Positions 1 through 12,500 of a DNA stretch of 64,000 bases are shown here, piece by piece. Origin of the DNA: Darksidea phi (Eukaryota; Ascomycota; Dothideomycetes; Pleosporales; Lentitheciaceae); assembly GCA_030770425.1 (NCBI GenBank), contig JASJFT010000001.1, positions 1 through 64,000 on the forward strand. The letters are read 5' to 3'. The notes beneath the pieces are model-generated. The model saw only the letters and a list, made by a program, of their open reading frames with translations. It was not told where the DNA came from and did not search any database. Every line of letters begins with the position of its first letter. Position 1 is the first letter of the stretch. The position numbers and the translations under genes are program-made.

Positions 1-360
1 ATTAAATAGTTTACTAGTACTTATATAAGGTATATATATAGTATAGAGGCTATTATATAAGTATATAATATATATAAGTAAATATAGAATAATATTAGAG
101 GTATACTACGGGTATAAGCTAATATTTAATAATATTAGAAATATAGAATAAATATACTATAGGTACGAGTTAATATAGAACGTTTATATAATATATACTA
201 TACTATATAGTACTATACTACGTTTCTTATAATTTTTTTAAAGCGAACTTTTTACTAATATAAGAAGAGGCTTAGCGACTACCTACGATCTAGATTAGTT
301 TAATAGTATAATAGGTATATAAACTTATACTTACCCTTTTTATTATTAAGATTTAGTAGT

Positions 361-546
361 TCTAAGTCTTAATTAAGATAAGAAAGATCGGTATAGATAA
401 TAGAGTAATTAGTTTTTAGTATAATATATCTATTTATCCTATTAACTACGTCCTCTAAGTCTTAACTAAGATAAGAAAGATTAATATAGATAATAGAGTA
501 ATTAGTCTTTAGTATAATATATCTATCTACTTTATTAACTATATTT
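361..546. repeat. 93-bp imperfect tandem duplication inside the RIP block
   Basis: Two adjacent copies with period 93 (361-453 and from 454 to about 546) both begin TCTAAGTCTTAA/CTAAG and share the run TAGATAATAGAGTAATTAG. They agree at roughly nine positions in ten. Several mismatches are C/T differences, as expected if the duplication preceded or accompanied C-to-T mutation. Function unknown; it may be part of a long terminal repeat or a satellite. Confidence 0.75.
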
Positions 547-3500
547 ATATATTCGTCTACTACTATTATTCTAAAGCTAGTCTAGTACTAGGTTACCCTT
601 TTATTTTAAGAGATTATTAGGTAAGGGTATATATATAAGATTAAAGAATAGATAGATTAAAGTAAATATAAGAGATATATTAATAAGCGAATAAAATAGT
701 AACGTCGAGTAAAAGAAGCTAGAGTAAAGAAGAATTATACTTCTTTAAACTATTTATCTTTATTATTCTTTATTACTATAACTAATATAAAGTTCTACTA
801 CTCTATTATATAAATTTTTATAAATACTTAATATTTACTTATCTCTTCTACTTTTCTTTCTCTCTTTAATATATATATAGACTTTCTAGGTATACGTCTT
901 TAGATATATATAATAATAGCTTTAGTAGTATTTAGTATTTAATTTACTTAGGACTAATATTTTATAACTAGCTAGATAGTAACTATAAGTACTAACTAAT
1001 ACTAGATAAGTCCGCCGGTTCTTAGGTAGATTTTACTCTTTAAGTATAGAACTAGTATAAAGTAAATACTAATATATATAGACTAAATTTAGTTATACCC
1101 TCTATTTAAAACTATATATATTAACTTATATATAGATCTTATAATAAAGCTCTCTAGTTTTCTAGGAAGTTTAAAGATCTAGCTCTCTAGGGTTCTTACT
1201 ACTTATAAGAGTAGTAAAGTTCTAGAAGTTATAGAAACTATAGCTAGACTAAAGTTCTCTCTTTCTTACTATTATTATATCTAGTTTTAGACTTAATAAT
1301 TCTTAATAGAGACTAGTTACTAAGGTAGAAATATATAATACGAACGTAGTAGTAGTAATAGTATAGATAGTAGACGAGACTTTAATAGTAGTAATAGCTA
1401 AAGTAATAAACTAGATTATAAAGAATATTTAGATAGAGATCTTAACTAATTCTCTATCTAAACGAATATATAAGACTAAGAATAAGTAGATAGTTAATAT
1501 TAAGTAGTTTAAATAAAAGTATAAGAAGGACTTAGTTAAGAAATAAGCTATAACTATAGAATCTACTATAGCTAAGATTACTAGAACCTACTTAACTAAA
1601 GTATCCGTATCTAATCTTTAGGTCTAGCTATTAGTACTTAATATATACCTTTACCTAGATATACTTTTACTAAAACTTAATAGTAATAATTCTATATTAA
1701 TTAATATAAGGGATATCTTCTTACTATAAGTAGATAATATACTACTATAAGATAAGATATCTAACGAGCTTCGAATAGATAAGAGAGTTTATATAGTTAT
1801 TACCTTATTTATTCTAAACTAAAATAATATAGCTAGGTATATTAGTAAGTATTTTAAGATATCTTTAAAGTAAGTATAAGTTATAAATAAATTATTAATA
1901 GACTCTAGTAAGAATATAGATAAGAATATAAATAAGAATAAAAGTAAGAGTAAGAGTAAAGATAAGATATAACTAGTTACTAAGAAGGACTAGAAGGCTC
2001 TAACTAAGATTCTAGCCCTAGTTAAATTATTTATAAATAATATAGTTAAGGCTATATTCTATCTTAAAATCTAGGTACCTTATATTAAGATTAGTATTAT
2101 TAATACTTATACTAGAAAAATTCTATCTACTAGACTATATATATAGAACTTTATTTATAAAGAAAATAACTTTATTAGTATAAAATTCCTTTCTAAATTT
2201 AATAAAGGTATCTTTATTAAAGCTAATAGATATAATAGCGCTATACTATTAGATCGTATATTAAGCCTTTAAAAAATATATATTTTTTAACTCTCTTTTT
2301 AACTTTATAAGTAGTTAAAGACCTACTATTAAAAAGATATATTATAAGAGTAACTTATAGAAATTATAAAATTATATAATAATTTAAATATACGAAATAT
2401 ACTTCTTATATATCTAAAATTAACTAAAGAACTCTATCTATACTTCTCTATTAAACGAGATTAGCTTAAATTCTAGAAAGCTATAGTTAATTATATAAAG
2501 TATATCTTTACTATTATTAAGTATTATAGTAATCTTTAATTCTTCCGTCTTTAATATAAGAAATTAATTAAGAAGGTTAAGTTACCTAGCTTCGTATTTA
2601 AGATACTATATTAACTAGTTAAGAAGTAGAAGTTCGAGGAGATAGTAGTTATAAATAGTACTAAGATAACTAAGTAACTATTAAAGTTTAAACCTTAGAA
2701 GTAGTTACTAATTAACTTACTATAATTATATAGAAATTCTAATAAAATAGTATTTCTTTTAAAACTTAATATAAAATAAGAATAAGAATATTAACTATAA
2801 AATCTTAAGTATATAATTTAGAGTAATATAAAGGGTACTAAAGTTTAGTTTTAAGCTTAGTTTACTTTTATTTCTAATAATAAAGGCTATTATATTATAG
2901 AACTATTCCTTAGGTATAATAAGATAATAAGTAATATAGTAATTAACTTACTCTTCGTAGATACTTATATTATAATTAAAGTTAATTTAGTTAATATCTA
3001 GAAATCTAATAAGAGTAATATAGTTAAGCTTAGTAGATAGATTATTTCTAATTTCTTAAATAATAGAGTATCTTTTATAGTAGTTATCTCTAAAAAAGTA
3101 CTAAAATTCTAAGCTAATAGTAGTAAGTTTAACGTCTTTATTAGCTATTTTATTAATAATATTTTATATTAATAGTAAATAAAGACTATATTAAATATCT
3201 AAGTAATTAATTTATTAAATAAATTTATTAGTCTAGATCTTAAGTATATTCTCTTAAACTATTATAAGCCTTTAAATAGTCCTAAAGTATTAGTTATAAT
3301 CTTAAATAAGAATAAACTATAGACGATTTATAATTATCTATATACTATATCTTTACTACTAAATAAAGAATAATTTAATTTAATCGAGTATACTTTAACT
3401 TTATTATTTAGTTATATTATTATCTAAGAGTTACTAGATATAGATAAGATCTATACTAAAGTTATTATTAATAATATATATAGTTATCTTAGTTATAGAG

Positions 3501-5221
3501 TTATATTTTATATATCTTAAAATATTACTATATAGAATCTATTTAAGGTATTTTTAAAGTATACTAGAGATACTCTTCCTATATATAAGTAGATACTTTT
3601 TACTAAGACTTATTACTTAATTAGTAAAGTTAAGTATTTATAGATATAATAACTTTTAGCTATAAAATAAGAGTAAATAGATATATAGAATAATCTTATA
3701 GAAATAATATAGACTACTAACTCTTAAAATATACTATTAAACTATAAATAGACTTTTAACTTTAAGTTAAATAAGTATATTAAAATATAGACTACTAATA
3801 AGACCTATACTATATATTTATTAGTCTAGAGCTATTAAGATACTTTTATTAACTTAAAGTTCTATTTAACTATAGATAAGAGAAAGAAAGCTAGAGAATA
3901 TATTAATAATCTAGAGTATAACCTTAGTCTCTATTTCCTTAATAATAAGATTAAGTATTTATTCTATATATTATTAATATTAGCTTATTTTATACTAATT
4001 AAGGTTCTAGCTTAGTATAAAGTTATTATAAATAAGATTATTTATAAAATCTTATCTAGCTTAGTAATACCTCTAGATATATATATTAATTATCTTAACT
4101 ATATAACTCTTACTAGTAATTAGTATTAATAAGAAGATATACTACTATTTATAGACTTAAATTTTAATAATCTAGTTATAGCTTATATCTTACTTAAGAT
4201 ACTAATAAAAAATAATAACTATTAGTTTAATATCTTTATACTTAAGGAATACTATTATATAACTAATAAACTTTTAGCTTAGTCTTTAAAATAGTATTAC
4301 GATAATAAGCTTATAACTACTAAAAGAATTAAGTATAATTTTATATTACTTTAAAATATACTTAAGATATTCTAAAATAGTATACTTTAAGATAGCTCTT
4401 AAACTTTATTTTTCTAAGTTACTATCGATATTATTAAAAATAATATTAAAGACGAGATACTATTAGATTAAACTACTTAGATTAATTAAAAGGAGGTAGA
4501 AGTTATTATATAGATAATAAAAGGAATACTTACTTTTAATCTACTATTAACTACTACTATAGGTATTAAATTTAGGTATATTCTAGAAGAGGATATCGAT
4601 ATTATCTCTAACTATATTAGATAGATCTAGAAGATTAAGATATAGCTTTACTAGTAGTATAATAATTAGATATTAAATTATAAAATAGAGATTAATAAAA
4701 TTCTTATAAATACGACTAAGTCTATCTAAGACTTTAAGAGATTAATTATCTTTTATAGTATAGTTATTACTAATAGTATAATAAGACTAGTAGCTAAAGA
4801 GAATCTACCTATCTCTTTTATAGCTAAGAAGAATAACTTTAATATTTCTATAATATATTACTAGGTAGCCCGCTATATTATTAGTATTATTAAACTATTT
4901 ATCTAAGTTAAAGCTAATAAGTATAGAATAACTTATAAGTAAACCCTCTTCTTCGATTTAATTAGCTATTTCTATAATAGTAATAATATTATATTATAGA
5001 GTAATTTCCTAATATAGAGAATAATAAGAGTAAAGCTAGTTAATATTAACTAGTTATTTATATATTAATTTATAAATAAGTTCTTATTTAATAAAAAATT
5101 AGTAGTAAAGGCTTTATCTATTAATCTAGATAATTTATTATATAGAGTTAATATTAAGACTAAAATAATTAGTAAGAATAAGTTTTAAGCCCCCCCTATT
5201 ATTAGTCTTATATTTACTAGT

Positions 5222-5447
5222 AATCGCGATACTAAGGAAAACCTCTTATAGAAAGTCTAAAGTAAGAAGTAGTAAGAACCTAAGCCTAAATCTAAGAAGA
5301 ATAAAAAGGAGGAAAAGACTAAAAAGACTAGGGAAACGCCTATTAAGAAGACGAAGAAAAACGTTAAATAAGGTAATAAGAGTAAGAAGAAGTCTAGCCG
5401 AAATAGTAAAGATAATAAAGATCTATCTACCTCTAGTATCTCTACTA
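5222..5447 (+). pseudogene. Decayed lysine-rich coding trace in the RIP block
   Basis: In the frame beginning at 5222 the translation is strongly lysine-rich (runs such as PKPKSKKNKKEEKTKK followed by KKTKK and KSKKKSS), with a serine/threonine-rich end. It is broken only by TAA and TAG codons, each of which could derive from CAA, CAG or TGG by CpA-to-TpA change. A similar lysine/serine stretch lies near 1920-1970. This suggests remnants of a basic, perhaps nucleic-acid-binding, protein of the repeat. No family can be named. The signal could also arise from AAG/AAA-biased non-coding sequence. Confidence 0.35.
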
Positions 5448-5746
5448 TCTAAGCTCCGACTGTAACGTAAATACCTTCTTAATTAAAATAGTAGAGTAGT
5501 TAGATAGATATAAATAAAGCTTATAGAGAGTATTATAGTTATATAAAAACTTAATAAAGGGAATCTATCTTCGTATAAAGTAAGCTCTCTAGTAAGGATA
5601 CTTATAGGGCTATTAAGAAAAAGTTCTTTATTTCTATATATTAGATAAGTTATAAAATATTCCTTATTTAAGAGCTACTAACTTATATATATTTCGTTAT
5701 TAGGTACGTCGATACTAGTATTAAATTAAAAGCTATCTAGATCGCG

Positions 5747-6454
5747 CAGTCGCTTATTACGTTGGGCTCGCTTACTATAAGTTAGGTTTTAATATTAAGA
5801 GAATATCCTCAGCTACTAATTTACAGACGTTATTGTCGTTTGCAACCCGAACGTGATTCAGGCCTAACTGTATTTGCGTTCCGAAGCTGGACCTTCCCGC
5901 TCGTCGTTAGCGAGCGCTATTATTAAGACCAAGACATCGTCCATCGCGTCCGCTCAACTGACTGATGGAGGACAATGGCTTATTACAGTACTAGGCCAAA
6001 AGTCTGGTTCGGCAGCTGATCTGCCCCCATCAACGACCCCCCATAATAGTGATTTATATAGTAAATACATGGCTTTTTCGTGTTTTCCAGGGTAACTGAA
6101 GCTCAATATTTCGTCTGATACCCACGCGCGCGCTGGCAGGCCCGAATTCTTCGCTTCATACTCAAAATGAGCTAGCGAATCATCGAAGTAGGGATCCTAC
6201 GCCAAGTCCTTCAACGCCTCTGTTTTTGGTTGGACGCGCCTGTCCCAAGATTTAGGCTCCGCAGCACCTCCGAGCTTCCACCTCCGCCCACCTCACCCAA
6301 CAACGCGACGGGCGACGCAGGCTTGAGCTACCAGCACCACGCCCCAGGAGCTGCGCTAAGCTCCATAACCTTTGCGGTCGCAAGTAGAGGGCGCTCTATT
6401 TCCTCTCCCCGGGGGCTGACGCGCCGTGATAGGCCGAGAGCTGCAGGCGCAAAC
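5747..6454. other. Transition from RIP block to gene space; no gene seen
   Basis: Base composition returns to normal within about 100 bp. Short open frames occur (for example 5874-6095 and 6230-6553) but have low-complexity translations and no recognisable domain. The right part is probably the promoter and 5' leader of the beta-propeller gene starting at 6455. Confidence 0.6.
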
Positions 6455-8516
6455 ATGCAGCCCATCATCTCGACCAAGGGCAAATCGACCCAGCTCCGGT
6501 ACGTCCGACAAGTAGTCGCGCATTGCAAAAGAACGGCGGCTGAATTGCGCTAGATACGAGCTGCCGCAGCGAGTCCACGACACAAAAGTCTATCCCGTCC
6601 AGGCCCCCAATGGCTCGACGGTTGTGCTCTACGGACACGAGAACGGCGTCGGCATACTCTGGCGCGGAGGACGCGCTCTTAAGACGACGACGGCTCCGCC
6701 ACCCAAGCCGCCCTCAAAGCCGCCGCCAAAGGTCAATGGCATCAAGGACGCCATCTTGATCGTGGATTCGGACGACGACGACGAGCCCGCCAAAGCCGCA
6801 CCGCAGCCACCACCCACAGCCGAGTTTGAAGACGAGGAGGAAGAGCTGGACCCAGACCAGCCGTACCCGTCCATCATCCAGCAGCTGCATCTGCCGCTCA
6901 ACACGGGGGTTCTCCACATCGCCGTGCCCCAAGTCCCAGCTGCCTCGGAGCTTCGCTCTGCAGACTCGATCCCGCCCATCTTCAGCAAAAAGATTGTGTT
7001 CGTGGTAGCATGCGCAGACTACAGTGTGCGCATTGTCACGCTGCCGCTGAGTCCCCCACCGCATGCAGTGAAGGAGCAACCGTGGAGCGCCAATTCGCAG
7101 TACGGCGAAGAGGTGGTCAAGATCCCGACCCATGCCGGCCACCAGACCATTCCTTCAGGCGTAAGCGTGACTTGGACCTCGCAAGGCGAGCCAAGCCACA
7201 AGCAGCCCTCGGAAGACGAGATGGATATTGATGGCGACGGGCAAGGCGCTACGGCACCGGGGAGGCGCAGTCCGCGAAAGAAACAAGCGCGTTCGCGCCC
7301 AGCAACCGGCGATGACGGCTTTGACCTACTCATTGCTTCACATTCCGACGAACTGGGAGGCCTTTTGAAGATATGGCGCTTTGGCCTCGCCGAAACGTCG
7401 GTCAAGGTGACAACTCCCATCTCGCCATACCAGACTCTAGCTCTGCGCAAACCGGCAACCAAAATCGCATTCAACACTGCAATTTATCCGAAACGTCGCC
7501 ACTCACGGATAGTCATTGCAGACTCCTCCGGCGACGCGCGTGTTTACGACCCTTTCGCTTCTCCTAAGCGACGTGCAAACGGTGCCTCTTCTGAATCTGG
7601 CGCTTTTGTTGCTTCATTTAGGACTACATTCGAGAGGGCCAAAGCAAATGCACCTTCTCATCCGGTCCTCGCAGCTCGTAAGTCTATCATTGAAGCGGCA
7701 TGGACAGCTGATGGCCATCAGATTCTTGCTTTACTGGCGGACGGTGAGTGGGGGGTTTGGGACGTCGATCGCACAGGCCCTAGCCCCCCCCCTGATCCCT
7801 CTGCATTCTCTCTGCGGGGATTTGTAGGAACGACAGAAAGTGAGCGGAGCGGCAACGAGCCCTCTAGCCCCAAAGCTCGCAGTGCTCGCGGCTCTCTAGT
7901 ACCGATGACACCGAACACCCGAAAGAGAAAAGAAGAGACATTGTTCCATGGAAGCTCGTCCAGCAGCTCAATACCGACACGGGGTGGGATATCTGTCGCA
8001 GCTTTACCATCTGCGAGCGGAGCTGCGCCCGGAGACTCGGTTCTTATCTGGTACGGCGCAGAGGTGCATCGAATTCCAGACCTCGCCAGATATTGGAGCC
8101 GTACCATATCGAACAGCAGCGAAAGCTCCTTACCTGGACCTGGACCATCCCAGATCCAGGACATTCCCCTACTTGGTGAGACGATTACGTCCATCGACCA
8201 ATTTGTCACTACAGCAAAAGAGGCACGGTTGGCTATATCTAGGGACATTATTATCGCAGCTGAGCATCGACTGATCATCACTTCAAATACCGCTCAGCCA
8301 CTTGGAAGGGACATCAGCACCGTTTCCGCCAAAGAGCAGGTCGAAGAAGAAGAGACCAGGAGGACTGACCAGGCGCTCCTAGATCGCCGCGAACTCGACT
8401 TGGGTGGCATGGACCGGTTAATGGAGGATATGGAGGCAAGTGGGAGTGGAACTGGCTCGCGCAGCATGGTACTAGGTAACCCCCGGAAGGTCCTATTTGC
8501 TTCATCTGCCAGTTGA
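6455..8516 (+). CDS. Beta-propeller (WD40-like) protein, candidate nucleoporin Nup37
   Basis: The model has two exons, 6455-6498 and 6554-8516, giving about 668 residues. The 55-nt intron starts GTACGT, has a CTGAA branch-like site and ends TAG. Splicing extends the long open frame (first internal ATG at 6624) upstream to an ATG at 6455. Visible propeller-like strands include a blade with GVGILWRGGR near residue 45, SVRIVTLPL, LLKIWRFGL and EWGVWDV. Between them are acidic (DSDDDDE), basic (PRRSPRKKQ) and serine-rich insertions. The C-terminal 60 residues look helical and charged. From memory, filamentous-fungal Nup37, a member of the Y-complex of the nuclear pore, is about this size and has such loops; I base the name on that and it is not certain. 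It may instead be another WD40 scaffold. It is the first intact gene beside the RIP block, and its frame is undamaged. Confidence 0.55.
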
Positions 8517-9566
8517 TGGGAATAAGATGGCTTAACTGAACTAGCGACGCGCGTCTGTATCCGCCGCAAAATACTTTTTCCCATTTGACAAGACATTCGG
8601 AACGAGGCGGCTTCTGCCTGCAAAACAAGGGTCGGGAGACAACGGAGGTTGCTTCGGGAGGAATGCAGCATGTACCAGTACGTTTGTATGACTTTCACGT
8701 GTACACGACATTTCTATGACGTGTTGCAATATAGCACGGCATAGAACTCGCCCTAGCAGCCGTCGCCTTTCCAACCCCGTCCCGAATTCGCTCGCCTTTC
8801 GCCATTCCTCATGTTCCTTAATACGTTCACTGCCTTATCAACTCTTCGCGGCCTAAGGTGGAGCTCAGCGAACAGACTCATTCCTGCTGCTCAGTATAGC
8901 CACGCGATAGATCAAAATGCATCACATAGTCGCCGACTCTCCGCCTAGTACACCGCAAGGTCGGAACAGCGGGCGAGTCTGGATTGCTGTGGGTTGCATG
9001 CACTACTCTTCCCTTTGAACTCCAAGTTGTTGCTTGAGCAGGCTATGGGCAGCTGCCTTTGGCTGTTGTGAGGACGGTTTCAATGACGGATGCATGCGGC
9101 AGCGGCTTCAGTCGCGCCATGTCTAGGGAAGAGGTGCGACACCTAGCGCTTAATGAGATTCTGGGATGGTAATGTAATGTGAGATATAATGGCATTTCGA
9201 GGAACCTCACTGTATGCCTTCCGGTCCTTGCGAGCCTGTTACGCGTTTCTCTTATCCGAGGTGCAGATGTATCCACGGCAGACACGTGAGCACGTGACCG
9301 ACCAGAAATCTATCCATAGTTAACAGCACTATATGGGTAGAGTAATTAAATACATCCACTCATTCTGAACACAAATTAGTGTTATAGCACGCCGTAAATC
9401 TCACTCGATCTAAAGGGATGAAAGTAAAAGTGAGCAGTGGCCTTTTAATTATGTGAAGTGCAGGCGCCAAGCATGATAGGGCGAACGCGTCGCGTGGAAC
9501 CATCCGCTCCCACAACTCCACTCTGTGCCCGCGTTCTTGCAGCCTTTGCGCTCAACCCTTGCAAAT
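8517..9566. other. Intergenic region between the propeller gene and SMC6
   Basis: No coding frame with a recognisable product. The left part is presumably the 3' UTR of the propeller gene. The right part is the SMC6 promoter, with paired CACGTG and two ACGCGT motifs listed separately. Confidence 0.6.
9241..9490. promoter_or_regulatory. Candidate SMC6 promoter elements: two ACGCGT boxes and paired CACGTG
   Basis: ACGCGT occurs at 9241-9246 and 9485-9490, the latter 77 bp before the SMC6 ATG. CACGTG occurs at 9283-9288 and again at 9291-9296, separated by two bases. ACGCGT is the MluI cell-cycle box bound by MBF-type (Mbp1/Swi6) factors on G1/S genes in fungi, and CACGTG is an E-box-type site. 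The motifs are seen; binding is inferred. The same hexamers also occur by chance elsewhere in the window. Confidence 0.35.
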
Positions 9567-12500
9567 ATGGCGCAAGTACTCCCAGCGAAGCGTTTACACG
9601 GATTTACAGACCACCACCGAGCGTCAGGCAATGGCATTTCAGGGCCAAATCGCGTAAGTAGCCTTCATCGCCTCGCGGATCGGACAACACTGACCGGCCG
9701 CAGAGCAAACGGCGTCGTATCTCTGCAGAACCTAGCGAACGGAATTATGCCGAAGACATAGAATCGCCACATCCCGAAGATGAGGAGGTGCCCTCCCGCG
9801 CATCCGACAACGAGGAGGATGATGAGCACGACTTCGTCCGAGCGACGCAGATCGTAGAGAAAAGCTTCCGAAGGAAGACAAACCAGGAAAACATACCAGC
9901 AGAAGCGGGCATCATTGAAGAAATACGATGCGTTAATTTCATGAACCATGGCCAGCTCACCGTCACCCTGGGGCCACTTATCAACTTCATTATCGGAGAG
10001 AATGGCAGTGGAAAGAGTGCAGTCCTCACGGCTCTCACGCTGTGTCTCGGCGGTAAAGCTACTGCTACCAACCGTGGCCAGAACCTCAAGGCCTTCATCA
10101 AAGAGGGACGAGAGTTCTGCATCCTATCCGTAAAGATGAAGAACCAAGGCTCCATGGCTTACAAGCCCGAGCAGTATGGCGATTCCATATTTGCTGAGCG
10201 ACACTTCAATAGGTCCGGCACATCAGGCTTCAAGTTGAAGGACCGGAACGGCAAGATCGTGTCTACAAAGAAAGCCGAACTAGAGGACATTATCGACGCA
10301 TTTGCCTTGCAGCTCGACAATCCTATGAATGTCTTGACCCAGGATCAGGCTCGACAATTTCTGAACCAGTCGAACCCCAAAGAGAAATACAAGTTCTTCC
10401 TAAAGGGCACCCAGCTCGAAAACCTCAACAATGATTACAAGCAGATTGAGCATGAGCTTGAGGAGCAAGAGGCGAAGGCCCAAACGCTGCTTGGAGACCT
10501 CGCTGTGTTCAGGAAGAACTACGAGCAGGCCCGAGAAAAAGCTAAATGTGCAGGGAAGCTTGAGAAATTGCGTATGGAGGAGTATAAACTCCTCCATCAA
10601 GCGGCCTGGGCCGAGGTTGAGGGCGAAGAACAAGAGCTTGACCGCAATAATGCCGACCTCGAACGGATCTCTAACCTAATTGAAGAAAGAAAGGCTGAAG
10701 CGAATACTGAATCCGAGAAGTTCGACCTGGCCAACCAGGCCTTGAACAATGCCAGGCAAGAACTGCAGGAGTGCCAGGCGGAAGTACAGCCCGCAAAGGA
10801 AGAAGTCGACGAATGCAAGGCTAAGTTTGAGGAGAATAAGAAGGTTGTCATGAAGCACAAAGTATGCTACACTAGTCTTCTACGGTGATAGCCTCCACTG
10901 ATCCTTGTCTTTAGTCAGATGAACGGCAGATCCTAGGGCAAATCAAGACAGCACAGAAGACTGTTACGGACACACAATCGCAAATTCAAGATCACAAAGA
11001 ACGACAAGCTGGGGCTGACAACGGAATCTATGCTCAAAAGATGCAGGAATGGGATGAAGCCAAGACCTTATACGAGGAACGAAAAGCGGCATGGGAGAGA
11101 CACGATGAGGCCTTGCCAGCTCTGAACAAGCAGATGACCGATGCTCGGGACCAGAGACAACAGGCTGACGGGAGACTGGTTCAGAAACGGAACGAGGAAA
11201 CTGCGTCAAGAACGAAAATTCGTGCCCTCGAGCAAGGCCAACGCAAATGGATCGACTCGTACCCAAACCCCCCCACGCTCGAGAAGTTGCTACGCGCAAT
11301 CGAGAACGAAGGGAGATTTCGAGAAGCTCCGGTTGGTCCCATAGGACGCTACGTAGAGTTGTTGAAGCCAGAATGGGGCTCTATTTTGGAAAAGTCGTTC
11401 GGGTCAACCCTAAACGCCTTTGTGGTGACCAGTAAAGGCGACCACACCATTCTCTCCGAAATGATGAGGAGGCACAACTAGTAAGTGCTGACGTGAACCT
11501 CAAGGATTGATCGTTGCTGACTTACGTAGCCAGGTTCCCATTCTTATAGGTAGAAATGATTCGATAGACACAACCGCGAACGAACCGGACAAAGAGCTAC
11601 TCACCTGGATGCGAGTCCTCAAAGTAATACTATCCCGAATGTTAACCTCTAGAGAGTCACGCTAACATTCGTCGTCAGATCTCCAATCAGCTCGTTCGGA
11701 ACCAACTGATCATCATTCAAGGGATCGACCAAGTGGTGCTTATTCCAAAGCGCAACGATGCAACCGACTTCATGAACTCGGCCGGTCCCCACCGGACCAA
11801 CGTGAAGATGTGCTTCTGCATGTCGGATAGTAGCCGTAGGCAGGGACATGTCATCATCGCTAACCAACAAACGAACACTACGAGCCTTGGTCCAATTGAA
11901 GAATACAGAGGCCAACATCGGATGCAAGCAGACAAAGGCTCACAGATACAGGACGAGAAGGACAACCTTGCGAATATCCAACGAGAAATAAGAGATATCG
12001 AGGCAGGCGTGCGCGCTGCGCAAGATCAGCTGAACAGTTGCCAATCCAAAATTCAATCCCATATGAAGCAGAAGAGGCAACTCAAATTAGAGATGGACCG
12101 CGCTCATGACGATGTGGGAAGGCTAGAAGATGAAGTCAATGCCTGCACACCAGATGCAGCGCAGATCGAGGAGCTAGAAAGGGAGTTGGCGGTCGCACAA
12201 GAGCGAGTGGAAATGGATGAGAAGCAATACGACGACTTCATTATACATAAGGATAAGGCTGATAAGGACGCGCGCACTCTCAAGAGTCAACTCGACGAAG
12301 CAACCAAGGTCCTCCAGGAAGCTGAATTTCGATACGACAAATTAAGTACAAAGGTACACACGCTGACGCAACGACGTGAGCAGGCATTGAGGCGCAAGAA
12401 TGCTATGCTCGAAGAGGTGGAGGACGCGGAGAGGAACAAAATCGAATGGGAGACAAAATGTCAAGAGCAACAGGCCACGGTTACCGAGAAGACGAAACTA

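Larger units (their letters stand above)
1..5746. repeat. CpA/TpG-free AT-rich block, RIP-saturated repeat relic
   Basis: The block is very AT-rich and made largely of TA, TAA and TAG words. Reading every line, I find no CpA and a single TpG (5461) before the CA at 5747-5748. CpG survives at many places (for example 181, 244, 711, 5225). Because ATG and its complement CAT both need TpG or CpA, there is no ATG on either strand, and TGA is also absent. RIP in Pezizomycotina converts CpA to TpA on both strands of duplicated DNA, so this is the expected end state of a repeat hit many times. The element class (LTR retrotransposon or other) cannot be read, and I see no intact terminal repeats. The right edge is sharp: ordinary composition starts within about 100 bp. 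Confidence 0.85.

Noticed and set aside
5874..6553. Two short open frames (73 and 107 residues) near the RIP edge
   Set aside because: Low-complexity translations; the second overlaps the better supported first exon of the gene at 6455.
7718..8281. 187-residue open frame antisense to the propeller gene
   Set aside because: Shadow of the coding strand, with no recognisable motif.
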